A stretch of DNA of 64,000 bases, from contig NZ_JAUQSZ010000002.1 of assembly GCF_030580995.1 (NCBI RefSeq), forward strand, positions 248,001 to 312,000. The letters are read 5' to 3'. Under the pieces are notes generated by a model. The model saw only the letters and a program-made list of their open reading frames with translations, had not been told where the DNA came from and searched no databases. The position numbers and the translations under genes were made by a program. This document shows, in pieces, positions 17,699 to 30,057 of the stretch. The number at the start of each line of letters is the position of its first letter. Position 1 is the stretch's first letter. This stretch comes from Sphingomonas immobilis. Its GTDB lineage: Bacteria > Pseudomonadota > Alphaproteobacteria > Sphingomonadales > Sphingomonadaceae.

Positions 17699-18666
17699 AC
17701 ATCGGTGTGATCGGCGGCGGAGCGTGGGGCACCGCGCTGGCGCAGGTGCTGGCGAGCGGCGGGCATGACGTGACCCTGTGGGCGCTGGAGCCCGAGGTCG
17801 TCGCGGGCATCAACGCCGGCGAGAATGCGATTTACCTGCCCGGCGTGCCGCTATCGGGCTTTCGCGCGACCGGCGATCTCGCGCCGCTCGCCGGGGCGGA
17901 GGCGATCCTGGTGGTGACGCCGGCGCAGCATACGCGCGGCGTGCTGGCGAAGCTGCCGGCGACGCGCGCGCCGCTGCTGCTGTGTTCGAAGGGGATCGAG
18001 GCGGGCAGCCACAAATTGCTCAGCGAAGTCGCGGCAGAGGCGCAGCCCGGTGCGGCCGTCGGCGTGCTGTCGGGCCCGACCTTCGCCGCCGAGGTCGCGC
18101 GCGGGCTCCCGACGGCCGTCACCATCGCGATGGAGGATGCCGATGCGGCCGAGCGCATGGCCGAGGCGATCGCGCTGCCGAGTTTCCGCACCTATGCCTC
18201 GACCGACGTGATCGGCGCGGAGATCGGCGGGGCGGTGAAGAACGTGCTGGCGATCGCGTGCGGCGTCGTGGAGGGCGCGGGGCTCGGCCAGAATGCGCGC
18301 GCGGCGCTGATCGCGCGCGGCTTTGCCGAGATGACGCGCTTCGGGCTGGCGCGCGGCAGCCGGGCGGAGACGCTGGCCGGGCTGTCGGGGCTCGGCGATC
18401 TGGTGCTGACCTGCTCGTCCACCGCCTCGCGCAATTTCTCGCTGGGCGTCGGGCTGGGGCAGGGGCGCGCGGCGACGGAGCTGATGGCGGATCGCCGCAC
18501 CGTTGCGGAAGGGGCGTTCACGGCACCGGTGCTGTGCGAGGCGGCAGAGGCGGCGGGGATCGACATGCCGGTCGCGCAGGGCGTGCGCGCGCTGCTGGAG
18601 GGGGCCGACGTGCGCGCCGTGATCGGCGAGCTGCTCGCCCGCCCGCTGACGCGCGAGCATGTTTGA
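17695..18666 (+). CDS. gpsA: Glycerol-3-phosphate dehydrogenase [NAD(P)+]
   Basis: 323 aa. It reduces dihydroxyacetone phosphate to sn-glycerol 3-phosphate for phospholipid synthesis. N-terminal Rossmann motif [52 protein letters not shown] with the catalytic Lys, and [14 protein letters not shown] are canonical. Its ATG overlaps the tsaD stop, so both are likely one transcript. A REP doublet follows directly downstream. Confidence 0.95.
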   Translation: MNIGVIGGGAWGTALAQVLASGGHDVTLWALEPEVVAGINAGENAIYLPGVPLSGFRATGDLAPLAGAEAILVVTPAQHTRGVLAKLPATRAPLLLCSKGIEAGSHKLLSEVAAEAQPGAAVGVLSGPTFAAEVARGLPTAVTIAMEDADAAERMAEAIALPSFRTYASTDVIGAEIGGAVKNVLAIACGVVEGAGLGQNARAALIARGFAEMTRFGLARGSRAETLAGLSGLGDLVLTCSSTASRNFSLGVGLGQGRAATELMADRRTVAEGAFTAPVLCEAAEAAGIDMPVAQGVRALLEGADVRAVIGELLARPLTREHV

Positions 18667-18683
18667 AGACCTCGCCCCATGAG

Positions 18684-18774
18684 CGTCGCCCCGGCGGAGG
18701 CCGGGGACGTTGTGGTGTTGGGCGAACCGGGCAGACCCAAACGCAGCGGCCCCGGCCTTCGCCGGGGCGACGGG
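18684..18774. repeat. REP doublet CGTCGCCCCGG.../...CCGGGGCGACG
   Basis: Left hairpin CGTCGCCCCGGC-GGAG-GCCGGGG (18684-18709) and right hairpin CCCCGGC-CTTC-GCCGGGGCGACG (18748-18774) are in inverted order. They lie between the converging gpsA and SDHAF4-like genes. The core GTCRCCCCGGC-loop-GCCGGGG is shared with the inverted repeats of the GIY-YIG element at 54 kb. It could terminate both transcripts. Confidence 0.75.
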
Positions 18775-18778
18775 TCGG

Positions 18779-18937
18779 TCAGAAATCGACCGCAAGCCCC
18801 TTCAATTCCCAGTCGCCGTAGCGTGTCGGATCGAGGCCGAGCGGGTCTTTCGTTTCCTTGAGCGGCTCGGGTTTGGGCACCGGCGTGTTCTTGGAAAGAT
18901 GCGCTGGCGGCTTCACATGCGGCGGTCGTCGGGTCAT
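18779..18937 (-). CDS. DUF1674 protein, SDHAF4-like succinate dehydrogenase assembly factor
   Basis: 52 aa. The C-terminal half KDPLGLDPTRYGDWELKGLAVDF (seen in blocks GLDPTRYGDWE and KGLAVDF) is the DUF1674 signature. Eukaryotic homologues (SDHAF4/Sdh8) help flavinated SdhA assemble into complex II. A bacterial role is inferred from homology. The start MTRRPPHVKPP is taken at the internal ATG, because the frame upstream of it runs into the rsmB leader and is not conserved. It is divergent from rsmB and convergent with gpsA. Confidence 0.85.
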   Translation of the reverse strand: MTRRPPHVKPPAHLSKNTPVPKPEPLKETKDPLGLDPTRYGDWELKGLAVDF

Positions 18938-18999
18938 GGAGGCTATTCCTTCGCGGCTTGCACACCATTTCGGCCGCGCAACCCAAGAGTTCAAGCGTT

Positions 19000-20277
19000 T
19001 TGGCCAAACCTCCCACCACTCCCGACGCTCCCGGTGTCCCCGCCCGCCGTGCCGCGCTCAAGCTGCTGGATGCGGTGCTGCGCCAGGGTCTGCCGCTCGA
19101 AGCGGCGCTCGGCCGCGCGACGCAGGGGATCGAGCGCGCCGACGACCGCGCACTCGCCCATGCCATCGCGGCCGAGGCGCTGCGGCGGCTGCCCGATCTC
19201 GATGCGCTGATCGATTCGGCGACGCCGCGCGCGCTGCCGGAGGATGCCAAGGCGCGCTTCGCCCTGCGCATCGCTTTGGTGCAGGCGCTGTCGCTCGGCA
19301 CGCCGCCGCATGCCGCCATCGCCACGGTGCTGCCGCTGGTCGACGGGGGGCCGCGCAAGCTGGTGCATGGCGTGTTCGGCGCGCTGTCGCGGCGCGGCGA
19401 ACAACTGCCCGAGATCCCGACGCTGCCCGATGCCACCGCGCTGCGCTGGCATGCGGCCTGGGGCGACGATGTGATCGAGGCGGCGGAACACGCCATCGCC
19501 GCCCCGCCGCCGCTCGACCTGACGCTCGCCGACGTGGGCGCGACGGCGCGCTGGGCGGACGACCTCGGCGGCACCTCGCTGATGCCGGGCCATGTCCGGC
19601 TCGAGTCGGCGCACGTGCCCGAGCTACCGGGCTTCGAGGAGGGCGCGTGGTGGGTGCAGGATATCGCCGCCGCGCTGCCCGCACGCTTGCTGGGGAAGGG
19701 ACCGGGCACCGCGCTCGATCTCTGCGCCGCGCCGGGCGGCAAGACGATGCAGCTCGCCCATGCCGGCTGGCAGGTGACGGCGATAGACGCTTCGGAGGCG
19801 CGGCTGGGGCGGCTGCGCGACAATATCGCGCGCACCCATGTGACTGCGCGCGTCATCACCGGCGACGTGCTGCACTGGACGCCGCAGGAACCCGCCGACG
19901 CGGTGCTGCTCGATGCGCCGTGCAGCGCCACCGGCATCTTCCGCCGCCACCCCGACGTGCTCCACCGTGTCCGCCCCTCGGTGATCGCGCAGATGGCGGC
20001 GACGCAGATGAAACTGCTCGCGCGCGCCGCCGGCTGGGTGAAGCCGGGCGGGCGGCTGGTCTATGCCACCTGTTCGCTGGAGCCGTCCGAAGGCGAGCGC
20101 CAGATCGAGGATTTCCTGAGCGGCCATCCCGATTTCGCGATCGAGCCGGTGCGGCAGGAAGAGCTCCCGTCCGGCATGGCGCCCGAGGAACGCGGCTGGG
20201 TGCGTGCGCTTCCGGGACAGATATCGCCGGGCGGCAATAACGGCTTCTTCATTGCGCGCCTCGTTCGTGCTGCCTAG
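19000..20277 (+). CDS. rsmB: 16S rRNA (cytosine-5) methyltransferase, RsmB/NOP2-SUN family
   Basis: 425 aa from this TTG. The N-terminal NusB-like RNA-binding domain (about 15-140) starts PARRAALKLLDAVL. The methyltransferase domain shows SAM motif LDLCAAPGGKTMQLA, motif IV DAPCSATG with the first Cys and motif VI YATCSLEPSEGE with the catalytic Cys. E. coli RsmB makes m5C967 of 16S rRNA. A TTG at 18958 gives a 14-residue longer form. The start is uncertain because no ATG precedes the conserved part. rpe follows after 10 nt. Confidence 0.9.
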   Translation: MAKPPTTPDAPGVPARRAALKLLDAVLRQGLPLEAALGRATQGIERADDRALAHAIAAEALRRLPDLDALIDSATPRALPEDAKARFALRIALVQALSLGTPPHAAIATVLPLVDGGPRKLVHGVFGALSRRGEQLPEIPTLPDATALRWHAAWGDDVIEAAEHAIAAPPPLDLTLADVGATARWADDLGGTSLMPGHVRLESAHVPELPGFEEGAWWVQDIAAALPARLLGKGPGTALDLCAAPGGKTMQLAHAGWQVTAIDASEARLGRLRDNIARTHVTARVITGDVLHWTPQEPADAVLLDAPCSATGIFRRHPDVLHRVRPSVIAQMAATQMKLLARAAGWVKPGGRLVYATCSLEPSEGERQIEDFLSGHPDFAIEPVRQEELPSGMAPEERGWVRALPGQISPGGNNGFFIARLVRAA

Positions 20278-20287
20278 AGAAACCAGG

Positions 20288-20950
20288 ATGCAGAACCCCG
20301 TCCGTATTGCGCCCTCTATACTTTCCGCCGACTTCGCCAAACTTGGCGAGGAAGTGCGCGCGATCGACGCGGCGGGTGCGGACTGGATTCACGTCGATGT
20401 GATGGACGGGCATTTCGTGCCGAACATCACCATCGGGCCGATGGTGGTGAAGGCGATCCGTCCGCACACGACCAAGCCGCTCGACGTCCATCTGATGATC
20501 GCCCCGGTCGATGCCTATCTCGACCAGTTCGCCGAAGCGGGCGCGGACACGCTGTCGATCCATGTCGAGGCGGGGCCGCACACGCACCGCAGCCTCCAGC
20601 ACATCCGCAAGCTCGGCAAGCGCGCGGGCGTGGTGCTGACCCCGCAAACGCCGGCCAAGGCGCTCGACTATCTGATCGAGGAGGTCGATCTGGTGCTCAT
20701 CATGAGCGTCAATCCCGGCTTCGGCGGGCAGGGCTTCATCCCGAGCGCGCTCAGGAAGATCGAGGCGGTGCGCAAGATGATCGACAAGGGCGGCTACACC
20801 GTCGATCTCGAGGTCGACGGCGGCGTCGACCAGGCCAATGCCGCGACCGTGATCGCGGCGGGGGCCGATGCGCTGGTCGCGGGCACGGCCACCTTCAAGG
20901 GCGGGCCCGATGCCTATGCCGCCAACATCAAGGCGCTGAGGGGGGCGTGA
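20288..20950 (+). CDS. rpe: Ribulose-phosphate 3-epimerase
   Basis: 220 aa. It interconverts ribulose-5-P and xylulose-5-P in the pentose phosphate pathway. Canonical blocks are RIAPSILSADFAKLGEEV, WIHVDVMDGHFVPNITIGP with metal His and catalytic Asp, HLMI, and MSVNPGFGGQGFIP, then DLEVDGGVDQANA with the second Asp. ATG 20288 gives the family length. It overlaps the heparinase-like gene by 4 nt (GTGA). Confidence 0.95.
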   Translation: MQNPVRIAPSILSADFAKLGEEVRAIDAAGADWIHVDVMDGHFVPNITIGPMVVKAIRPHTTKPLDVHLMIAPVDAYLDQFAEAGADTLSIHVEAGPHTHRSLQHIRKLGKRAGVVLTPQTPAKALDYLIEEVDLVLIMSVNPGFGGQGFIPSALRKIEAVRKMIDKGGYTVDLEVDGGVDQANAATVIAAGADALVAGTATFKGGPDAYAANIKALRGA

Positions 20951-22704
20951 TCGATCGTTCGCCGGAACCGGAGACCGGCTCCGGGCTGGACGACGACCTC
21001 GACACGGTGGACGAGGGCAAGCGGCTCGTCCGCGTCGGCGGCGCAAGCGGATTGTCGCTTGCCGAGCGCCTGACCGAACGCTTTCATCGCCTGACGTGGC
21101 GCACGCCGATTCACGGCATGCGGTTGAAGGGGCGACATCCGTTGAAGCTGATCGCGGTTCCCGACGATCCGTTTCTGGGCGACGTGAAGCGCGGGCAGGC
21201 GCTGCTGTCCGGGCAGGTGACGTTTCGCGGCGAGACGCGCGCGGTCGCCGCGCTCAACTTTGCCAAGCCCGATTTCTCCGACGATTTCTCCGAATATCTG
21301 CACAGCTTCGGCTGGCTGCGCGATCTCTCCACCGTGGCGACGCGCGCGCAGGGCGTGCCGGTGGCGGAGGCGATCATGCGGCAATGGCTCGCGGTCCATG
21401 CCGACAAGGTGAGCGAACCGGCGTGGCGTGCGGACCTGTGGGGGCGGCGCATCCTGGCCTGGTCGGCGCACGCGCCGCTGATCCTGTCGTCGGCCGATCT
21501 CGTCTATCGCAGCAAGGTGCTCAACACCTTCGCGCGCGGTGCGCGGCATCTCGACCGCGGTGTGGACAAGCTGCCGCCGGGCGCACCGCGCGTCGCCGCC
21601 AATTGCGGCGTCGTCGCGGCGAGCATGCTGATATCGGGCAACGAGACGCGGCGTGGCGCGGCGGAAGCGGCCCTCGCGCGTGCGATCGCGACGTCGGTGT
21701 TCGAGGATGGCGGCGTGGTGTCGCGATCGCCGACCGCGCAGATCGACGTCATCATGCTGCTGACCGCGCTGCGCTGCGTCTACGACGTGCGCCGGTTCGA
21801 CGCGCCGGAGATCATCGCCGATACGCTGGCGAAGATGGTGCCGGCGCTGCTCGGCGTGTGCATGGGCGACGGCGCACTGTCGAGCTGGCAGGGCGGCGGC
21901 CCGGTCTCCGCCGCGAGCGTGGCCGACGTGATCGCCGCGACGGGCGTGCGCACGCGGCCGCTGCGGCAGGCGCGCGAATGGGGCTATCAGCGGCTCGCCT
22001 CTGGCCAGTCGGTGCTGGTGATCGATGCCGCCCCGCCGCCGGTCGCGCGGCTCATCAAAGGAGGCTGCGCCTCGACTCTGGCGTTCGAATTTTCGGACGG
22101 GCCGCACCGCCTGATCGTCAATTGCGGGGGCGCGCGCGCGGGCATCGTGCAGATCCCGGCCGCGCTGTCGGAGGGGATGCGCACCACCGCCGCGCATTCG
22201 ACCTTGGTGGTCGGGGACAGCAATTCGACCGCCGTCCACGCCGACGGCACGCTCGGGCGCGGTGTCGGCGAGGTCGAGCTGGCGCGGCAGGAGAGCGAGC
22301 AGGCCAGCCGTATCGAGGGCAGCCACGACGGCTATGCAAGGCGCTTCGGCTTCACGCACCACCGCCAGCTCATCCTGTCGGGCGACGGGCGCGAGCTGCG
22401 CGGCGAGGACATGCTGCTGCCCTCGCACCGCAGGCGGCGAATCGCGACGATGGGCTTCGTCATCCGCTTCCACCTCGGCCTAGGGGTAGAGGTCTCGCCG
22501 ACCGCGGACGGCATGGCGGCGCTGCTGCGGCTGCCGGGTGCGCCGCTCTGGCAGTTCCGTGTGCGCGGCGGCACGCTGAGCGCCGAGGAGAGCGTGTGGA
22601 TCGATGCCGAGGGGCGGCCGCAATCGACCAGCCAGCTCGTCGTCACGGGCGAATCGCCGGCGGGCGGCGCGAACATCAGCTGGGTCTTGAAGCGCGCGGT
22701 CTAA
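20947..22704 (+). CDS. Heparinase II/III-family protein
   Basis: 585 aa. An N-terminal helical toroid (about 60-330) and a C-terminal beta-sandwich (about 370-585) match the heparinase II/III superfamily of polysaccharide lyases (WGRRILAWSAHAP, FEDGGVVSRSPT with FxDG, DGPHRLIVNCGG, AAHSTLVVGDSNS with the conserved His). No signal peptide is visible, so a cytoplasmic or unconventional location is likely. This is usual for the alphaproteobacterial members encoded between rsmB/rpe and purH, whose substrate is unknown. The GTG start overlaps the rpe stop. Confidence 0.85.
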   Translation: MIDRSPEPETGSGLDDDLDTVDEGKRLVRVGGASGLSLAERLTERFHRLTWRTPIHGMRLKGRHPLKLIAVPDDPFLGDVKRGQALLSGQVTFRGETRAVAALNFAKPDFSDDFSEYLHSFGWLRDLSTVATRAQGVPVAEAIMRQWLAVHADKVSEPAWRADLWGRRILAWSAHAPLILSSADLVYRSKVLNTFARGARHLDRGVDKLPPGAPRVAANCGVVAASMLISGNETRRGAAEAALARAIATSVFEDGGVVSRSPTAQIDVIMLLTALRCVYDVRRFDAPEIIADTLAKMVPALLGVCMGDGALSSWQGGGPVSAASVADVIAATGVRTRPLRQAREWGYQRLASGQSVLVIDAAPPPVARLIKGGCASTLAFEFSDGPHRLIVNCGGARAGIVQIPAALSEGMRTTAAHSTLVVGDSNSTAVHADGTLGRGVGEVELARQESEQASRIEGSHDGYARRFGFTHHRQLILSGDGRELRGEDMLLPSHRRRRIATMGFVIRFHLGLGVEVSPTADGMAALLRLPGAPLWQFRVRGGTLSAEESVWIDAEGRPQSTSQLVVTGESPAGGANISWVLKRAV

Positions 22705-22752
22705 GCGGGCAGGGGCCCGCGTGCGTTCGCACGCAAACGAAAGACTCCGCCC

Positions 22753-24318
22753 ATGACCCAGATCACCATCAAACGCGCCCTTATCTCCGTCTCCGACAAG
22801 ACCGGGATCGTAGACCTCGCAACCGCGCTCGCCGCCAAGGGCGTCGATCTCGTCTCGACCGGCGGCACCGCCAAGGCGCTGCGCGACGCAGGGCTTGCGG
22901 TGCGCGACATTTCCGATCTCACCGGTTTTCCCGAGATGATGGACGGCCGCGTCAAGACGCTGCATCCGAAGGTCCACGGCGGGCTGCTCGCGGTGCGCGA
23001 CGATCCCGCGCACGCCGCCTCGATGGCGGAACATGAGATCGGCGCAATCGACCTCGTCGTCGTCAATCTCTATCCGTTCGAGGCGACCGTCGCGAAGGGC
23101 GCTGAGCGCGACGAGGTGATCGAGAATATCGATATCGGCGGGCCGTCGATGGTGCGCTCTGCCGCGAAGAACCACGCTTTTGTCGCGATCGTCACCGATC
23201 CCGCCGACTACGCGCTGGTTTCGGGCGGCACGACGACGCTGGAGGACCGCAAGCGCTTCGCGATGAAGGCCTATCAGGCGACGGCGGCCTATGACGCGGC
23301 GATCGCCGGCTGGTTCGCGCATGTCGACCAGGGTGAGCGCTTCCCGGCGCGGGTCTCGGTGCCGATGATCAAGCAGGCGGAGCTGCGCTACGGCGAGAAT
23401 CCGCACCAGATCGCGGCGCTCTACACCCAGCCCGGCGGTGGCGTGAACGGTGTCGCGCAGGCCGTGCAGGTGCAGGGCAAGGAGCTGTCGTACAACAATT
23501 ACAACGACGCCGACGCCGCGCTCGAGCTGGTCAGCGAATTTCGCGACGGCCCGCCGACGGTGGTGATCGTCAAGCACGCCAACCCTTGCGGCGTGGCGAC
23601 GGGCGAGACGCTGATCGAGGCTTATAAGGCCGCTTTCGCCTGCGACACGGTGTCGGCGTTCGGGGGCATCATCGCGGTGAACCGCCCGCTCGACGGGCCG
23701 ACCGCAGAGGCGATCTCGGGCATCTTCACCGAAGTGGTGGCGGCGCCCGACGCGGACGACGCGGCGCGCGCGGTGTTCGCGAAGAAGAAGAATTTGCGCC
23801 TGCTGCTGACCAATGACCTGCCCGATCCCAAGCGCAAGGGCCGCGTGATGAAGTCGATCGCGGGCGGCTTCCTGATCCAGTCGCGCGACGATGCCTCGTC
23901 GCCGGAGCTGAAGGTGGTGACGAAGCGCGCGCCGACCGAAGAAGAACTGGCCGATTGCCGCTTCGCCTGGACGGTCGCCAAGCATGTGAAATCGAATGCC
24001 ATCGTCTATGCCAAGGGCGGCAGCACGGCGGGCATCGGTGCGGGGCAGATGAACCGCCTCGAATCGGCGCGCATCGCCGCGTGGAAGGCGAAGGACGCCG
24101 CCGACAAGGCCGGCTGGGGCGCGCCGCGCACGATCGGCTCGGCGGTTGCGTCCGATGCGTTCTTCCCGTTCGCGGACGGGTTGCTGGCGGCGGTCGAGGC
24201 CGGTGCGACGGCGGTGATCCAGCCGGGCGGTTCGATCCGCGACGACGAGGTGATCGCGGCCGCCGACGCGGCCGGGCTGGCGATGGTGTTTACCGGGGTG
24301 AGGCACTTTAGGCATTGA
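22753..24318 (+). CDS. purH: Bifunctional AICAR formyltransferase / IMP cyclohydrolase
   Basis: 521 aa. It catalyses the last two steps of de novo IMP synthesis. The N-terminal IMP cyclohydrolase/MGS-like domain (about 1-195) contains [24 protein letters not shown], and [15 protein letters not shown]. The AICAR transformylase domain has [23 protein letters not shown] with the catalytic Lys-His, and the C-terminal [16 protein letters not shown]...GVRHFRH. The length is typical. It follows the heparinase-like gene by 48 nt and is followed by a REP pair. Confidence 0.96.
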   Translation: MTQITIKRALISVSDKTGIVDLATALAAKGVDLVSTGGTAKALRDAGLAVRDISDLTGFPEMMDGRVKTLHPKVHGGLLAVRDDPAHAASMAEHEIGAIDLVVVNLYPFEATVAKGAERDEVIENIDIGGPSMVRSAAKNHAFVAIVTDPADYALVSGGTTTLEDRKRFAMKAYQATAAYDAAIAGWFAHVDQGERFPARVSVPMIKQAELRYGENPHQIAALYTQPGGGVNGVAQAVQVQGKELSYNNYNDADAALELVSEFRDGPPTVVIVKHANPCGVATGETLIEAYKAAFACDTVSAFGGIIAVNRPLDGPTAEAISGIFTEVVAAPDADDAARAVFAKKKNLRLLLTNDLPDPKRKGRVMKSIAGGFLIQSRDDASSPELKVVTKRAPTEEELADCRFAWTVAKHVKSNAIVYAKGGSTAGIGAGQMNRLESARIAAWKAKDAADKAGWGAPRTIGSAVASDAFFPFADGLLAAVEAGATAVIQPGGSIRDDEVIAAADAAGLAMVFTGVRHFRH

Positions 24319-24326
24319 GCCCCATC

Positions 24327-24408
24327 CGTTCGTGCTGAGCGAAGTCGAAGCACGTGAGCTGGGCGTATCGCCTGTGGCACGTGCTTCGACTTCGCTCAGC
24401 ACGACCGG
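24327..24408. repeat. Inverted pair of CTTCGACTTCGCTCAGCACG repeats
   Basis: Left arm CGTTCGTGCTGAGCGAAGTC... (24327-24356) and right arm CACGTGCTTCGACTTCGC... (24378-24408) are near-perfect inverted copies around a 21-nt centre. They lie between the converging purH and flippase genes, as at 3791-3847. Probably a REPIN and possibly a bidirectional terminator. Confidence 0.8.
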
Positions 24409-24421
24409 GGGAGAGTGAGGC

Positions 24422-25935
24422 TTACGCTGCAGCCACTTTCGGCGCGGGCGTCCGCCTGAGCAGCGCCTTGTCCTCGTCGTCGAAGGCGGTTTTCCACAGC
24501 ACGAACAGATAGGTCGCGGCGATGACCGGCACGCCGATGATGAGCTGCGCCCATTCGAAGCGGTGCGGGAGCGAGGTGAAGATCGTCCCCACCGCGACCG
24601 CCGCCGCCGCCGCCGCCAGCAATTGCCAGCGCCAGCCGCGCGTCGGCGCGCCGAGCAGGCGGGCGAGCAGCTCCGACTTCACGATCGAGGACGCACCCAT
24701 CGCCACCAGCAACGCGACCGCCGGCCCCGCCGCCTGCCAGTTGGGCGGCCAGTCGAGCGCGCGCATCAGCAGGATCAGGCCGAAGCTGAGCGCGATCTGG
24801 AACGCCAGTGCCCCGATCGAGATCATCAGGTTCACGTGTCGCGAGACGTAGACGAGCGCGCTTTCGCACACCGCCCCCGTCGAGGCGGCGACCTCCGCGA
24901 ACAACAGGAACGCCATCGCCGCGGTGCCCGCGACGAATTGCGGGCCGACGACGCCCATCACCGCCTTGCCGGGGATCGATCCTACCAATGCGAGCCCCGC
25001 CTGCGCGGTGATGATCCAGAAACCGACCTGCCGCACCTGATGCGCCACCGCCGCCTTGTCGCCGATCGCGAGGCTGTGCGTGATGACCGGGCCGAGGATC
25101 GGATCGAAGCTGGTCTTGAGCTTGCCGGGCAGCGAGGCGACCTGCACCGCCATGTAGTAGATGCCGACCACGCGCGGTTCGAACAGATAGCCGAGGATCG
25201 CGCGATCGACGTTGCGCGTCGCCCATTCGATCGCATCGGCTCCCGCCAGCGGCACGTTGTAGCGCGCGAGATCCCACAACCGCCCCGGATGCGGCCGCCA
25301 GCCGACCGGCAGGCCGTAGCTGCGCACGAACGGCACCAGCGACGCGGCGAGCGCGACCATCATCGACAGCATGTACGACAGCACCAGCCCCTCGTGTTTC
25401 GTCACGAAGGAAAAGACGAAGGCGGCGATGCTGATCGTCCACGGCTCCAGCACGGCGCGTGCCGTCACCGCCGCGCGCAGGTTGCGGCGATAGGCGAGTG
25501 CCGCCAGGCTGATCTCGGTCCAGGCGGTGGTGAACACGACGAGCGGCAGATAGCGTTCGAGCGGGCCGACGCCGCCGCTGGGGAAGAGGATTTCGGGAAA
25601 GACGAACAGGATGACGGAGGCGATCGCCGAGGCTACGCCGGCGACCGTCATCGCATCCCACACGACATGCGCGTGCGGGCGGTCCTCCGCGCTCGACAGC
25701 GCCTGGGCGAGGCCGCGCTTGAGCCCGAGGGTGGCGAGCTGCGCCGCGAATTCCACCACCACGACGGCGAGCGCGAAGCGCCCGACGAGATCGGGCCCGT
25801 AGCTGCGCCCGGCGATGAACAGGAACGGCAGCCGCGCGGCGAGGCGCAGCAGGAAGCCGAGGATGTTGGTCCGCCCGCCCTTGGCAAGCGCGTTGATATC
25901 GTCGTCGGGCGCTGCTGCGGCCACGGGAATACTGC

Positions 25936-25939
<4 letters not shown>
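24422..25939 (-). CDS. Polysaccharide/oligosaccharide flippase (Wzx-like, MOP superfamily)
   Basis: 505 aa with about 12-14 membrane helices throughout (for example LGFLLRLAARLPFLFIAGR, VASVILFVFPEILF-like stretches, FWIITAQAGLALVGSI). Topology and the PLAGADAIEWATRNVDRAILGYLF segment fit the RfbX/Wzx branch of the MOP superfamily, which moves lipid-linked glycans across the inner membrane. The TTG start overlaps the polA stop (TTGA). A GTG five codons later is an alternative. No glycan-synthesis locus adjoins it apart from a lone glycosyltransferase 7 kb away, so the exported glycan is unknown. Confidence 0.8.
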
Positions 25940-28701
<2,762 letters not shown>

Positions 28702-28793
28702 TGTGCGCGGGGAGATAGCAGCGAAGCGGGCAAGGCCCAAGGGGATGTTGGGCAGGCGGGTAAGGCTATCCTCTTTCCGTCACACCGGTGTGT

Positions 28794-29930
28794 TCAATAC
28801 GGCTTGTGGTTCGCGACGACGCTGGCGACGACCTGCTGCATCAGCATCTGGCGCTCGGCGGGGGGACGCGGGGTGTCGCCGATCATCACGGCGATGGCAT
28901 AGCCGTGGCCGTTGGGCGCGGTCAGCACGCCGACGTCATTGAAGCCCGCCGTGCGGCGGCCGAGATCCTGCCCCGTCCCGGTCTTGTGCCCGAAGGTCCA
29001 GCCCGCCGGGATCGCCGCGCGCATGCGGTAGCGGCCCGTCTTGGACGATTCCATCGTGTCGATCAGATAATGCGTCGAATCGTCCGACAGCAACTGGCCC
29101 TTCTTGAGCCGGGCGAGCGCGTCGGCGATCGCCACCGGGGCGGCGCCGTCGATCGGGTCCGCCACATAGCTTTCGAATGCCGCCAGCCGCGCCGATTGCG
29201 GCAGGCGCGCACGCGCGAGGGTGAAGGCGTTGCCGAAGGCATATTCCGACCGCCACGCGAGACCGGCGGTCTGGCTCTGCAACAGCCGCTCGCCGGGGCC
29301 GAAGCGGATGTTGCCGAGCTGCTTGCGGGCGATGAAGCTGCGCACCGCCGCCGGACCGCCGACATAGCGCAGCAGGCGATCGTTGCAGGTGTTGTCGCTC
29401 ATCGTCAGCGCGCGCTGGAGCAGCTCGCCGACCGTCGTCTTGTATTCGCCGTTCTTGAGCAGATAGGCGATCGGCTGGTGGAAGACGGTGAGATCGGCCT
29501 TGGTGATGGTGATCGGATCGTCGAGCCGCAGCCGCCCGGCGTCGCGCGCGTCGAGCACGGTCATCGCCACCCACAATTTGCTGACGCTCTGCTGCGGCAA
29601 ACGGACGTCGCCGCCCTCGCTGATCGTCCAGCCGGCATCGATGCTGCGCACGGCGATGCCGACGCGGCCGTCGAAATTCTTCGCCAGCGTGTCGATCGCG
29701 CGGGTGAGGCCGACGGGCGCCTGCACCGGGCGCGGCGTCGATTGCGGCACCGGCAGGACGAGCTGATAGGGGTTGCGCTGATAGGGAGCGGGGCGCGGCG
29801 CGCCATAGGCGGCATGATCGAGCCGGGTATCATGGACGCAGGCGCAAAGCGCTGCGGTCAGCAACAATCCGGCGCCAAGTCTCGAAACGCTAACGACCAA
29901 ATTCGCGATCACTTTTTTCTGCTCCTGCAT
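28794..29930 (-). CDS. Class A beta-lactamase-like serine hydrolase
   Basis: 378 aa. The active-site set of class A enzymes is present: SVSK (nucleophile S115, K118), SDN (178-180) and KTG (316-318). E214 in GPGERLL is a candidate general base, but the usual ExxLN omega-loop is not clear. The N-terminus is hydrophobic and ends LLLTAALCACVH, with a possible lipobox Cys, so it may be a lipoprotein. A Pro/Tyr-rich linker (about 36-70) makes it longer than secreted lactamases (about 290 aa). Whether it hydrolyses beta-lactams or acts on cell wall cannot be told. The start codon lies inside a small hairpin with the ribosome site. Confidence 0.8.
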   Translation of the reverse strand: MQEQKKVIANLVVSVSRLGAGLLLTAALCACVHDTRLDHAAYGAPRPAPYQRNPYQLVLPVPQSTPRPVQAPVGLTRAIDTLAKNFDGRVGIAVRSIDAGWTISEGGDVRLPQQSVSKLWVAMTVLDARDAGRLRLDDPITITKADLTVFHQPIAYLLKNGEYKTTVGELLQRALTMSDNTCNDRLLRYVGGPAAVRSFIARKQLGNIRFGPGERLLQSQTAGLAWRSEYAFGNAFTLARARLPQSARLAAFESYVADPIDGAAPVAIADALARLKKGQLLSDDSTHYLIDTMESSKTGRYRMRAAIPAGWTFGHKTGTGQDLGRRTAGFNDVGVLTAPNGHGYAIAVMIGDTPRPPAERQMLMQQVVASVVANHKPY

Positions 29931-30057
29931 GCCCCTGCAGGAAGCCAGAAAAATGCTGAATAAAGTGTGACTTGGCAATATCGTAGAACCCGCAACCGGC
30001 GCGCCTGTGGGACGAGCCGGGGGATATCGGCGATGAGACGGTATTTCATAGGCGAAA

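Noticed and set aside
28781..28792. Perfect 12-bp palindrome CACACCGGTGTG between polA and the lactamase-like gene
   Set aside because: No loop for a terminator, no second copy, and no known regulator match. Could be chance.
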